Origin: a virus
Strand: one strand, 5' to 3'
Length of the DNA stretch: 64,000 nucleotides
IMG/VR virus record: IMGVR_UViG_3300007722_000007
Location: 1-64,000 of that record
The position numbers and the translations under genes were made by a program. Below the pieces are notes generated by a model. The model saw only the letters and a list, made by a program, of their open reading frames with translations, was not told the DNA's origin and searched no databases. Within the stretch, counting starts at the first letter, position 1. Each line of letters starts with the position of its first letter. Shown here one piece after another: positions 35,201-43,301 of this stretch.

Positions 35201-37484
35201 TATAAGCGTCTTTGAAATGGCAAATCCGTCGGGTTCAATGGGGCGTTACGCAAGGCCAACTAATTCGTCAGATCGCGCAATGGATGATTCCTATAATGCG
35301 CAAATATACAATGAGCTGAATGATTTAATGTCGTCAACTTCCGATGCGGACGCAATAAGGCAACTTGCTCGTCGCCATGGAACGAGTGAGCATAATATAC
35401 GCAGGCGACTCAATGTGGTCGACAGGGAACGCGCACGTGAAATTTCCGCCCTTGACAGGGTCGGCGATATTCAGGATGATATCGATCGTGGGGATATATT
35501 ATTTGACGACCTAGAAATGACCCTTGATTTAAGCTCATCGGATTTTGACACAGTTAGGAATATCGACTACGTATTAGGCGAGCTCGATCTCAGATACAGC
35601 AGTAATAGCCCCAGCGGGAGCATGGCATTGCGACGCGGCGAGGACCTGTCAAGCAAAACAACGGACGAACTGCGAGAGTTATTTAATGAATCAATTGAAC
35701 AACTCTTTGGATCCGAGAGGCCTCATCCCAAGGATAACGCAACAAGATCAAGGTTTTTGCGGGACATTGAAAATATCGGGTCAGAAATTCAATCTAGATT
35801 CTTGGCCAGTCCAGAAGCCGTAGCAATTAGAAATAATATTAACGGGGATGACCCAAGCGGGAGCATGTCCCTGCATCCAAGTGGAGGTCAACCCAAAATA
35901 CCATTAAGCGGTAGCCGCCTAATCGATAGACGGCTTCAAAATGTGTACGGTCCAGATGATTGGGAATCTGTCGCTTTGCAAATAGGCGCAAGATTCACCA
36001 ACATGGAAAATAGGGACTGGGAAAACCCATCCATGGATGACCTGATGGATCTTCACCACCTACTAGACATGAGGGCCAGTGAAACAATCATAGTCGACGG
36101 CCTCCCGGAGGTTTTTGATGGATTTACCTATGATGTCCTTTCTATCGCCGGCGACCTAGATATAACGCCAGAGAATGTTGTTGGTTATGCGTCGCGGGGT
36201 CGCGATTTGGCCGAAATCAAGCAGATGGCCGGGATGTCCCCATTTGAGCGAGCAGAAAAAATGATCCTGATTGATAGGCGTAAGAAATTTGAAAACATGC
36301 TTGATTTGAAAAAACAAGAGCTCGGCGATGGCTACGACAGCTGGCTCGATAGCGCGGTAGAAATAAATAACGGAATTTCATTTGATGAGAACGGCAATCC
36401 GAGAGACCGGGATTACATAGAATCACGCGGTGGGCCGTATGGCGGGTTTTTCGTATCGCCCGAAACCGGCGAGCCGGCCGATTCTAAATTAAAAGACACG
36501 CTCGGAACTTTCCTTGAAGATCTGTATAACGCCCCGTCATATCAGCCCCCCGGCGGTCCTAGCGGGTCAATGGCCTATATCGAGCAACGTTACGACATTA
36601 GGCCGAATCCAGATGGTTCGTGGTCCATAATTGATACGCATAATAATAATTCGCCGACCGGAGAGGCATACGGAAGACGCGAGGATGCGCTAAGTGCGGC
36701 CAGACGCATGGATAGGGGGCCGAGTACGCAACGGGGCAGTTTGCGTGCGAGAAATTCTCCAAACCCACAAGCCACGCCCGATCAGGGGCCGTCACAAAGC
36801 CCGCCGGCGCAGACTCAAGATTTGACCCAAGAACAGCTGTCGTTTGATGACGGCCCATCTGGGTCAATGATGGGGAGATTGCCTGGAAGTAAATGGATTT
36901 CAAATGACCCTCTCCGCCGCCACGGAGAAGAAGTTACGAAGCGCCATGCCGAAATAGCGATACAGAATTATCATCGTGGCCCAGCTTCAATGCCATTCGG
37001 GGGTGCCGAGGATGCGAGTAATGAAATGCTATTCAAGGGGTGGGTGGTGGCGGACTCGTCCCTAGACACCCTTTTAGGAAGACTTGAATATTTGGATAAA
37101 GTCCATACGGGAGGTTTGGATAGGGGCCGCACGGGGGGCCTAGACAGAACCCGTATGGGTATTCCCGGGGAGCCATTTAGCACGCCGGAAATCAGGGAAA
37201 GTTACCCCGATACACCACTGGTGGATATGACTTCCGCCATCGTAACCGAAATTGGGCATGTTCTGGCATATCTTCTCAAACTACAACGAAGGCGTAATTG
37301 GTTCCATATGAACCTAAAACGGAGAATGGAAAAGACCAATAACTACCTTATGGCCGACCAATTTGATTCAATGAATGACAGCCGAAGCGGGATAGGCCGA
37401 GAGGAGAAAGACTCTTTGGTATCGGGTAAATTCCCACGGTATATATTGCCGTCTATCGTCAGCATGGTTGCGCAAAAATCATGA
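29226..37484 (+). CDS. Giant prohead protease fusion polyprotein with HTH and WYL-like modules
   Basis: A 2,752-residue protein. The start is the ATG at 29226 with AAGGA four bases upstream; a TTG at 29208 would add six residues. Residues 1-175 are an HK97-family (U35) prohead protease: WGHNW with His66, EWSIGY with Ser130, then VELYEVSPVLHGAN. At about 325-340 there is a Cys cluster (CCDECAIHGGSC). Residues ~440-465 carry the acidic ARNADND loop; ~500-590 is Pro-rich linker with PEK repeats. Sigma-region-4-like HTH modules occur at about 690-735, 750-803, 879-918 (weak), 939-987 and 2024-2075 (weak). WYL-like modules lie at 1552-1639 and 1739-1828, and a small DUF2188-like fold at ~2455-2500. 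Nine [ST]GSM motifs separate these parts. The usual family length is about 200 residues. Protease at the front suggests self-processing; that is inference. Confidence 0.85.
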   Translation: MTDTLSPIRDYEYKSLTGQFNIDEALGIIECFVAGIGNKDSVGDVCLPGCFTNSLKRRKPRVVWGHNWNEPIGKVLEIYEVGPNDPRLPTKMKKAGIGGLYAKVQFNLKAEKGREAFANVGFFGFDQEWSIGYKTLDAVFDSTQQANLLKEVELYEVSPVLHGANQLTGTISIKSDEPAADPANNSALAGPNGAEMKNQVTAIYEAVTNPINTVVGRAADLTRALSAHFGGPVRLVSADHDIAIFEMGAGQSTETMRATYHYDGDEFMFGTAQQVRPETIYIPIHSSLGSRENGETIAPGITLAMLPAIGQNILDVLTFSADKKDSCCDECAIHGGSCGDSKSAMTLSEFKLANPGTHVIISPTDPVESADIFDTVRTVSEYHGFSIKILTEGIVVQNYDTLQPDAITAITTVLSGIEAKGLRPSLNRRRTNMNPMTARNADNDEFVLEGIPTINRGRGVIDPTPGSDANVPNLNRNRRGAEMMPSVPQPREVPEEIPEVAPAIPRRKPDEEPEKVPEKVPEKEPQKEPGRPPPITVPPEREPWKTPPRPVPKPEPAPTPPPRPVTPPIPERPRVPDAPPVPVRPLVPVGRASTANPSGSMSSSLESIDTEMDAINRRLATASLTNTFENTNRSAPELIRDRRRLQQLIQQRYAIERSRGNDASSFTGEKLPDAVSARGNIGGSRQAQAELARNIYLARQHGGMSLDQASHEFGKTREEIRQLEVRHISSLRNLGETHPNRLSRRALDNPSIPLSSDSIDLLKRRLDGETLDEAAQRLGTDRYSVRRSEQLALSKLRNFLELNDDIDLPVGMQLAIDALAMAEDVSDLKDDNANQDLTDAVPDVVSGNFGTDAPTGSMASILRMSSDNDNERSGPDEKLNRRLYDKYGDDSIDKLAKDNDLSKNETIARIRGHAINLSASESPRRAEMRSLVNRHRDSVTESDRRILKLRLNGASLVDTADETGLSREEVRQREQKAISKLRKLSGLADDQPTVIRSTFGADENGPYIVQALSDGTESTRTIGPTEFDKQFNYASATSSFDEFARILEDDNFNSSPSGSMKFGTKKHRAGDSVATLNKDGEYENYDIQIDRTNPDKPFIRARRASYPEIGQKPIHELIGERMPNGPEFDDGQNTYWTRHQDHHAFVSSAEADILEIASKTGPIKFKDGIISGHYVDGNGKEINFSITPSLTTGRDSGRNLVLFNSSESEFGIQFHNAGKVENVVPNVIEVAMSDKEKLDALLQTGTGKRLATAGRGLTHQWWKQSTWQFRYGGKDSASKTITKDPQTDIIAPDADDLIAKADRLGVFNPAVDMGIDPKSDQGKKLTVVTSIANRYSMSGTLSEKQWAYLRSLLKGFDDSGVAPSRQGATDIPILRVDGPENLPGPSDVSPEAPEDDTWAEKLAKVDSVDLSDMTRSHVDMDTGEITRYATVNIGDTSRQSNRYVVADENGVLRKWNHPRGADQQGWERGGGLHWPANEVGDEYDELVERVNFQRGRVPNEEAVMISSKPWVEEARLRRASGEDIDAEDVEAEYRELGLYGMDMTRPDGWDESDTHITIGRNNTTESIVDAVSAHIKTGKPLQFGYNKNDGTPTTTRVLRSARMGKNPHTGVHYVIGGDGIDEKNYRVDRIVGYDKNLDKNASKPKTDPPNTRFSGERQTGGGSGERRPRDKPADSGEEARRIREDEADPGAWGDNVDNENDRRSRERAPREERAPREEREAPKKERSGNTAPREREMIRVGTRGVIGKTIAISGSVNNKEKIGQLLDAARSNNRVSFMYGNKPYTVSFLDVEAGASLSEFSDLWFLHATDSDDNIRKKFDVSEINMDRPNDPVASGRAIGSILTGAERTPGRRNFVNIPLGVMVADHNRQREQARISHKKSTDSTDNSISGSMDLTPTRVNNYFPPSYWTPNKHDARYAAMPREEQDQELQTIISRLHSDAPIDAAQTNDLLDRFAAIDRVMRTDGKSYVDEFGIEIERAPNGEYLLTGNVDISVFEMANPSGSMGRYARPTNSSDRAMDDSYNAQIYNELNDLMSSTSDADAIRQLARRHGTSEHNIRRRLNVVDRERAREISALDRVGDIQDDIDRGDILFDDLEMTLDLSSSDFDTVRNIDYVLGELDLRYSSNSPSGSMALRRGEDLSSKTTDELRELFNESIEQLFGSERPHPKDNATRSRFLRDIENIGSEIQSRFLASPEAVAIRNNINGDDPSGSMSLHPSGGQPKIPLSGSRLIDRRLQNVYGPDDWESVALQIGARFTNMENRDWENPSMDDLMDLHHLLDMRASETIIVDGLPEVFDGFTYDVLSIAGDLDITPENVVGYASRGRDLAEIKQMAGMSPFERAEKMILIDRRKKFENMLDLKKQELGDGYDSWLDSAVEINNGISFDENGNPRDRDYIESRGGPYGGFFVSPETGEPADSKLKDTLGTFLEDLYNAPSYQPPGGPSGSMAYIEQRYDIRPNPDGSWSIIDTHNNNSPTGEAYGRREDALSAARRMDRGPSTQRGSLRARNSPNPQATPDQGPSQSPPAQTQDLTQEQLSFDDGPSGSMMGRLPGSKWISNDPLRRHGEEVTKRHAEIAIQNYHRGPASMPFGGAEDASNEMLFKGWVVADSSLDTLLGRLEYLDKVHTGGLDRGRTGGLDRTRMGIPGEPFSTPEIRESYPDTPLVDMTSAIVTEIGHVLAYLLKLQRRRNWFHMNLKRRMEKTNNYLMADQFDSMNDSRSGIGREEKDSLVSGKFPRYILPSIVSMVAQKS
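30522..30623 (+). repeat. Acidic-loop module, copy 1 (ARNADND...IDPTP)
   Basis: This segment of the giant protease gene encodes ARNADNDEFVLEG followed by IPTINRGRGVIDPTP. The same module recurs at 39583-39685 and 57549-57652. Copies 1 and 2 share 46 identical consecutive bases (30568-30613 and 39630-39675), far more than codon choice elsewhere would predict. The D/N-rich loop resembles a calcium-binding turn. Confidence 0.85.
30759..30806 (+). repeat. Tandem 12-bp repeats (PEK-type) in the giant protease gene
   Basis: Four degenerate 12-base units, two of them identical (GTTCCAGAAAAA), encode a charged Pro-Glu-Lys linker between the acidic-loop module and the first [ST]GSM site. Such repeats expand and shrink easily. 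Confidence 0.7.
34344..34379 (+). repeat. Tandem 18-bp repeat (RAPREE) in the giant protease gene
   Basis: Two 18-base units differing at two positions encode RAPREERAPREE in a charged linker between the two WYL-like modules. Confidence 0.7.
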
Positions 37485-37609
37485 CAGCCCTATCCCGTGG
37501 TCCAATAATGCCATCCGCTGCCGCGGCAGTGAGAAAAGAGATAAACTTGATTGATAAATGCATAAAATTTTCACAACAATTACAGAGTTCAAGTAATAGC
37601 AGTAAATAG
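37481..37609 (+). CDS. Possible small gene (42 residues) after the giant protease
   Basis: An ATG overlaps the TGA stop of the giant gene (ATGA), and the frame runs 42 codons to TAG. The peptide (MTALSRGPIMPSAAAAVRKE, then INLIDKCIKFSQQLQSSS...) is a single amphipathic helix with a Ser/Asn tail. The ATGA coupling is used repeatedly in this genome, which favours a real gene. No family is recognised. Confidence 0.5.
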   Translation: MTALSRGPIMPSAAAAVRKEINLIDKCIKFSQQLQSSSNSSK

Positions 37610-37658
37610 ATACACAAAAATGACCAGCGATAGCGATCACACCCCAAAAGGCGCTGTT

Positions 37659-39443
37659 ATGGGTTATGCTAAACCTGCACAACAAAACGGAGGTAAAGCG
37701 AAATACAACTGCATGGTAACTGGAGAGAAAAAACAGTTTCCCTGCGGCGGTTGCTCCAATCCGAAAGGTTGTCTTTCAACAACCATGCAGTTCAAGGAGC
37801 AAACAATGGCAACGGACGAAAAGTCAGTCGTAAAAATCGGTGCAGACGGTGACTTAATTGAATGTGCAAAAGGATTAGACGTAAGTGAGTGTGGTTACGT
37901 TAAGGGTCAGTTAGCTTGTGGAAAATGTGGTGCTGTTGCGGTGTCAGTGAAAGTAGACGTAGTTGAGGAAGATGAAGCGCTTGAAATAGCCGAGGATGAT
38001 GAAATTATGAAAAATACGCCAGATAACGCAACACAAACTCCTACGCGTAAGCGCGGCTCACGCATTGCCCTTGAGGAAAAGGCGGCAGTGCGCGCATACG
38101 GAGATACTCTTACCGAAGAGGACGAAGCTCTTCTTGCCGAAGAAGAGAAGAAGAAGCAAAAGCTAAGAGATCTGGCCACCGAAGCCGAAGATGCGGCCGA
38201 AGCCGAAGATGCGGCCGAAGCCGAAGGTGTTGCTGAGACCGAAGGTGTTGCTGAAATCGCCGATGTGGCGTTGCCGGATCCGGCAACAGACACCGCCGAC
38301 ATAACTGGCGACGTGGCAGACGAGGCCTACGAGACCAGCCGCATACCGGCTGAAGAGGAACCGCAAATGGATGAAATTCTTGCGATGCGTTCGGCGCCAA
38401 GAAGAAAGAAGCCGGCCGCTCCAGTTGCGCCGGAAGCAGAAGATGACGCACTGGTTGACGAAACCGACGACGAAGTCCCTGGCAGACAAATAATGGAGCA
38501 AAGAAGACTCCGATCAATGGGATACAAATCGGGAGAGTTTGGTGCCGATGCCTTCGTGTGTTCACTGGAGCGCAAGGTCTACTCAAGCGGCGCTGGTGTT
38601 TGTGAAGGTTGCCCAGGCGGTTGCGTAAAAGAAGGATCAATGCCTGCGCTTTTGGAGATTGAAGGTCGCGCCGAAGACATGTTCAGCGGCAAGGTTCTTG
38701 ATTCCGGATACTCGGACATCGCGGATATCTTTGTTGTTGATGTTGAGCGCAAGGACGGGAAACCAATTGAGGCCTTCTTTGACGGCTCAACGGGCGAGGT
38801 TCTTGGTTGGCATATGCTAAATCAGGAAGTTCTTGAAGTCAAATCCGGATTCCAGCCAACCGAATTGATTAGTTTTTCGGAAGCGGCGTCTATTGCAACC
38901 AAGAGCATTCAGGGTGATGTCATGGCGGTTGAGGCCGATATCTTTGAGGGCTTTGATGCGTACGCCGTTGAGATAGAGGGCATTGATGGAAAATCATACG
39001 ATGTGTTCGTGTCTCTTGACGGCGATGTGCTTGGCTATGATGAGTACACCCAAGAAGAGGCTTCGTCTATTGAGGCCGAAGCCGCAGAGATAGCCCTTAA
39101 GCGTGCCTATTCAGACGAGCAACGCGCAGGACACGCATCCAAGGGGAATGCACTTCCGGATGGCTCTTTCCCAATTGTTGATGAAACCGATCTCCGTAAT
39201 GCAATTACGGCCCATGGTCGCGCCAAGAACGCAGACGTTGCGAAACTGCACATCATGGAGCGCGCCATGTCCCTCAAGCTCGAGAATTTAATTCCCGAGA
39301 ACTGGATTGACGAAGAAACAAAAAAGAAGTTTGCCTCTTCGGGGAAATCAGGAGAAGACAACTTCCTATCAACGCTTCTTGAATTTGAAATGCTCGCCCA
39401 GGAAGCCGATAATTCTTCAAGTATTTACAACGAGTCAGAATAG
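37659..39443 (+). CDS. Cys-module, acidic-linker and PepSY-like virion protein
   Basis: About 594 residues from the ATG at 37659, which has AAAGG seven bases upstream. Other possible starts are ATG 37620 (longer, no clear site) and ATG 37806 (shorter, very good AAGGAG). Two related Cys-rich modules are visible: NC...KKQFPCGGCSNPKGC near the N-terminus and FVCSLERKVYSSGAGVCEGC at about residue 317; since they match each other the longer start is likely real. An acidic Ala/Glu linker follows. Two PepSY-like repeats lie at about 340-400 and 410-470 (IFVVDVERKDGKPIEAFFDG; YAVEIEGIDGKSYDVFVS). The C-terminus has NALPDGSFPIVDETDLRNAI and AKLHIMERAMSL, the DUF6582-like phage head-associated motif. 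Likely a capsid-interior or scaffold-like protein. Confidence 0.7.
   Translation: MGYAKPAQQNGGKAKYNCMVTGEKKQFPCGGCSNPKGCLSTTMQFKEQTMATDEKSVVKIGADGDLIECAKGLDVSECGYVKGQLACGKCGAVAVSVKVDVVEEDEALEIAEDDEIMKNTPDNATQTPTRKRGSRIALEEKAAVRAYGDTLTEEDEALLAEEEKKKQKLRDLATEAEDAAEAEDAAEAEGVAETEGVAEIADVALPDPATDTADITGDVADEAYETSRIPAEEEPQMDEILAMRSAPRRKKPAAPVAPEAEDDALVDETDDEVPGRQIMEQRRLRSMGYKSGEFGADAFVCSLERKVYSSGAGVCEGCPGGCVKEGSMPALLEIEGRAEDMFSGKVLDSGYSDIADIFVVDVERKDGKPIEAFFDGSTGEVLGWHMLNQEVLEVKSGFQPTELISFSEAASIATKSIQGDVMAVEADIFEGFDAYAVEIEGIDGKSYDVFVSLDGDVLGYDEYTQEEASSIEAEAAEIALKRAYSDEQRAGHASKGNALPDGSFPIVDETDLRNAITAHGRAKNADVAKLHIMERAMSLKLENLIPENWIDEETKKKFASSGKSGEDNFLSTLLEFEMLAQEADNSSSIYNESE
38181..38252 (+). repeat. 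Four tandem 18-bp repeats (EAEDAA type)
   Basis: The first two 18-base units are identical and the last two differ by a few bases, encoding EAEDAA, EAEDAA, EAEGVA, ETEGVA in the acidic linker of the PepSY-like protein. Confidence 0.85.
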
Positions 39444-39457
39444 ATCGGCGGTGCGGC

Positions 39458-42400
39458 ATGGCCGACGCCGAAAACACAAAATCCCATAACGACGTTCGTC
39501 AAAACCGACGAACACACCGTAAATCAAATTTTCTGACTTCGCAAAAGGGCATCGGTTCGCCAATCGGCGGCCCCCAGAGGGACATGAACCCCGCCACGGC
39601 GCGGAATGCAGATAATGATCTATTCGTCCTAGAGGGAATCCCGACAATTAATAGGGGTCGCGGGGTTATCGATCCGACCCCGACTGGCTCAATGGCTGGT
39701 AGCAAGCGCTCTAAGCGCCGCAAGGCTCGCAAGTTTGTCAACGATCTAATCGGCGACAGCGATGTTACTGATCCAGAATTTGACTCTGCGGATATTGACG
39801 AGGATACCCCGCTATCGCTATTGGATTACGAACAGGATAGTTTGTTCCCAGAAGACGATTTCATCGTACGGCGTTCTGGGGTGCCAGAGATTTTTGAGGA
39901 TGAACCTTGGGATGATTCCGTTGATTACGCTAGCGCCTGGCGGGAATATTTAAGAAATTCCGGCCTGGATGACACGATCGATCCGAATGATTTTGACATA
40001 GACGAATCAGACCTAGCGGCACTGCCATTTTATAAGCCCCAAAGTGACATACTCGGCAGAACGTATCCGGGAACGAGCGTAGCGAAGCCCTCATCGGGTC
40101 CCAAGAAATTTGACGATTACCATAATAAAACGAAATACGCTGGGGATAGATATGTAATCACGCAACAGGCCTTAACGCTGGCTAGACACCGGGATTTAGT
40201 CGCCAAATCACGATGGGACACAATCCACAATGCACACTACGACTGGTGGGCATTTCCGATTGACAGGGGCAGTGGAGGGTATGGAAATAAATATAATATC
40301 GCCGGCAAACCGCTTTCTAGGCTGAAAAGAAATAAACGATTTCTGAACAATGTGGCTGAGGCAATTCATATCCAAGCACTAGCCCTTGGTTGGGATATTG
40401 ACACAGATGACTACATCGCCGATATTGATTGGGATACAGGACAGGACCCATGGCTCGCATACCCAACACGATTTTGGAAAATGACTCGCTCTGCTCAAAT
40501 ACTAGGTCTAGATAAGGAATTTAACTCGCTCTTGTTATTGCAGGCTTCGTTAAGCGAGGGCGGAATCAGATTTGGTAGACGCGAGTACTGGGATAACCCG
40601 GGGCCCCCAGGGGATAGCACGCCGCTCAAAAAACGGAAATATGAATATGGCGACGGAACGGTTTCTGGGTCGATGGCCGGCAATAAAAAAAACACCGACA
40701 GCAATTGGAGAGGCGATTTTTCCGAGCAGTTGGCATCCGGATTTGTTGGCGGTATGGCCGGACTGCGCAAACGCATGAAAAGCGACTCATTAATTGCCAA
40801 TCCACTCCATGAGTATTTTTTACAACGGACCACATCCATGGGTGACAACCCGACCACCGGTCGGCGACCCAGCGACCTAGTGATAAATCCCTATGCTGGG
40901 GAAAACATAATCGGCGCCGCCGAAGCGCGCGATTGGTTTGATTTTGCGATCATGCTAAATGACACGCAATCGTGGGTGCTGGAAAACGCCAACAATGGGG
41001 AGCAAATAAATGATGGTTTATTTTTCCAGAATTCTTTCCCGCGGATGGCTTTGGCAAAACTATTGATGGGCCAGATGGGACGCGACGATTCCGAAATGAA
41101 TACAGTTGCAAATCTGCGACGCGCAGGAAGAAAGATGATGGCGGAAAATAATATAGACGGAGCCGATTTCCCTATTCTTGCTGGAGATATTGCAAACCCG
41201 TTTATTAAGAAAGTTGAATCTACCCCGAACGGCTGGTTAGTTACACGCCATGATGACGCCAGGAAGCTGTGGTTTTGGTTTAGGGACGAAAGGGAACAGG
41301 CGCTGGCGGACCTCGGCCGCGCAATAACTAAAGATAGACAGAAAAACAAATTAGCCGATCCAGCGCAATGGCTAGACGGATCAGGCGTTAAGGCATTTTT
41401 CAAAAATCGAGCGAGCAAGCAATCGCCGATAATCGGCCCGCTAGGCGGCTCGACTCCGAAACGAATGGAACTAAGTAAAATTACTTTACCGCCTGGGCGA
41501 TTTGCTAATAGGGACAAAATTGCAGCTCTGCGGAATAACGGCAATTTCAACAATCATGCCAATCCGGTTGATACTTGGTTAGATAATGTTTCCCGCGGGG
41601 ACGCACTGCTGAGTGGCCGCAGGCCTATCCCGTCGACCCGATGGCCGATGGACGAATTAGAGACCCGCGATTGGTTTGACTATTGGCTGATGCTGTCTGA
41701 CTCATTGCCGGAAATAACCGCACGAGATTTTGAGGTGCTAAGAGAAGCTGGGCCGCATATTAGAACTAGCCCGAATGAATGGCTACCCCAGGATGACGAA
41801 CAGTGGAATGAAAACAAACTGATTAACGAAACCCAACGGCGCCATGACAAGGTTAAATTTGTAATGGCCGAAGCACTCAAATATCTCTCTGCGCTTGCGC
41901 GGCCTGACGAAAATGATAATAACGATGTGGTTTGGGAAGACATGCGCAACGCCGGCCAGTCGATTAATCAACGATGGGGGATTGACGCACAAATAAATGC
42001 CGAAATAAATCTTGCGGAAATGCAAGGCAGGGATTGGCCATTTAGGGAATATGTCGCTCCGGAAAAATTGAACAAAGATGTAATTAAATTTGGGCAACTG
42101 GGTAATTTTGCCACTGCGACACCAGACGGATGGATTGTAAATACAAAACACGCAGATGGAGAAATGAAACCCCGTGCTTGGCGCATTTCTGATTCCGAAA
42201 GAGATTCCCTATACGACATGATCGGGGCCATATTAAATACGGGCGAAGAGAATTCTCCGCTTGGTGTCGATAATGCCACCGGAGACTCCGAATTAGATCT
42301 GGGCATGTTTCTGGAAAACCGAGCACAATTTTTCAAATCCGACGAACCGACTTTTAAATACTCAAATCGATTCGGCGACGATGACGATGCCCCCAGCGCA

Positions 42401-43231
42401 CGTTCTAGAATGTTGTCATATACAGACTCCGACCAGGCAGGCGACTATGTCGATGTTCGCTTACCGCATACAACAAGGCCCACCAGGCCCCACTCCAGGG
42501 AATGGGACACTAGCGACCTAAATGACTATGAGACAATTTTGGCCGATGGCAGGGTAACCCTATATGGTGACGATCAGCCTGACTTCCCAGATCAATATAA
42601 TGCAGGGGCCAACCCAATAACGCTTAGCCAAATCGGGATTAAAAACGGCCGATTGGCTGAAAATCTCAATCAAATTATCGGCCCGATGGATAAAGATGAG
42701 CGTAACGGAAATTTTGATTTTTTGATAATGCTCAATGACACCCTGACGCCAACCGCAGCCAATGCATTGGGCCGTTCGCCAAGCATTTTGATGCAGACCG
42801 TCTATGAAATGATTGGGGCAATGGCCCGCAACTCCGACCAAGTTGCTGGGGATGCGGATTCGCCAGCTGCGATAAATCTTGTCAGAAACACCAATATCGC
42901 ACTCGCGCAAATGATTGGGCTCAATAAGGACGGCGGGATGCGCAGTACCCGCCGCGGCTTCTTGATTCCTAAAAACTATGGGGGAATTAGGGAGTCCAGG
43001 AATTGGCGGATTGACGAAAATGAGCGGACCGCATTGATGGACGAAATAGGAAAGATGCTAAGATCTGATGGGACACTTGATCTGGAAGCTCTGGCCAAAT
43101 TTCTAACATCTCGGAGAAAGCGGTTTTCCCCAAAATCGCGCAGATTTATTAGCCCTGAGGCAATAAAGGAACGCCGCCGACGCTACTTTGACGAACGGTA
43201 TCAGAGGGACAAGAAAAACAATGAACAATAA
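39458..43231 (+). CDS. Large protein with acidic loop, two [ST]GSM sites and a triplicated unknown domain
   Basis: A 1,257-residue protein. Residues 1-40 are basic; PIGGPQRDMNP and the ARNADND loop follow, then PTPTGSM (Met79). An acidic segment (85-190) leads to a helical region and VSGSM (Met406). Three copies of a domain of 150-240 residues then follow. Each begins with a D-x2-IML-(N/S)D-(S/T) helix (DFAIMLNDT ~493, DYWLMLSDS ~740, DFLIMLNDT ~1086), has a GW(L/I)V or GFLI strand (~590, ~888, ~1165), and ends with an FL-x2-R type helix (~645, ~949, ~1213). I do not recognise this domain. The gene lies between giant genes and shares their modules, so it probably belongs to the same virion-cargo set. 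Confidence 0.75.
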   Translation: MADAENTKSHNDVRQNRRTHRKSNFLTSQKGIGSPIGGPQRDMNPATARNADNDLFVLEGIPTINRGRGVIDPTPTGSMAGSKRSKRRKARKFVNDLIGDSDVTDPEFDSADIDEDTPLSLLDYEQDSLFPEDDFIVRRSGVPEIFEDEPWDDSVDYASAWREYLRNSGLDDTIDPNDFDIDESDLAALPFYKPQSDILGRTYPGTSVAKPSSGPKKFDDYHNKTKYAGDRYVITQQALTLARHRDLVAKSRWDTIHNAHYDWWAFPIDRGSGGYGNKYNIAGKPLSRLKRNKRFLNNVAEAIHIQALALGWDIDTDDYIADIDWDTGQDPWLAYPTRFWKMTRSAQILGLDKEFNSLLLLQASLSEGGIRFGRREYWDNPGPPGDSTPLKKRKYEYGDGTVSGSMAGNKKNTDSNWRGDFSEQLASGFVGGMAGLRKRMKSDSLIANPLHEYFLQRTTSMGDNPTTGRRPSDLVINPYAGENIIGAAEARDWFDFAIMLNDTQSWVLENANNGEQINDGLFFQNSFPRMALAKLLMGQMGRDDSEMNTVANLRRAGRKMMAENNIDGADFPILAGDIANPFIKKVESTPNGWLVTRHDDARKLWFWFRDEREQALADLGRAITKDRQKNKLADPAQWLDGSGVKAFFKNRASKQSPIIGPLGGSTPKRMELSKITLPPGRFANRDKIAALRNNGNFNNHANPVDTWLDNVSRGDALLSGRRPIPSTRWPMDELETRDWFDYWLMLSDSLPEITARDFEVLREAGPHIRTSPNEWLPQDDEQWNENKLINETQRRHDKVKFVMAEALKYLSALARPDENDNNDVVWEDMRNAGQSINQRWGIDAQINAEINLAEMQGRDWPFREYVAPEKLNKDVIKFGQLGNFATATPDGWIVNTKHADGEMKPRAWRISDSERDSLYDMIGAILNTGEENSPLGVDNATGDSELDLGMFLENRAQFFKSDEPTFKYSNRFGDDDDAPSARSRMLSYTDSDQAGDYVDVRLPHTTRPTRPHSREWDTSDLNDYETILADGRVTLYGDDQPDFPDQYNAGANPITLSQIGIKNGRLAENLNQIIGPMDKDERNGNFDFLIMLNDTLTPTAANALGRSPSILMQTVYEMIGAMARNSDQVAGDADSPAAINLVRNTNIALAQMIGLNKDGGMRSTRRGFLIPKNYGGIRESRNWRIDENERTALMDEIGKMLRSDGTLDLEALAKFLTSRRKRFSPKSRRFISPEAIKERRRRYFDERYQRDKKNNEQ
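39583..39685 (+). repeat. Acidic-loop module, copy 2
   Basis: Copy of the ARNADND...IDPTP module with a 46-base stretch (39630-39675) identical to copy 1 at 30568-30613. It runs directly into a TGSM site. Confidence 0.85.
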
Positions 43232-43301
43232 CCGAATAATACCCATCGGCACCCTGTTCCAATTGTCATACGGTATTCCTATGCTAATTTGTTATCGGGT
43301 C

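Noticed and set aside
40891-41553. Minus-strand frame of 220 codons opposite the triplicated-domain protein
   Set aside because: Its Ser/Phe/Leu-rich composition is what reverse reading of this gene produces, and there is no promoter or ribosome binding site.
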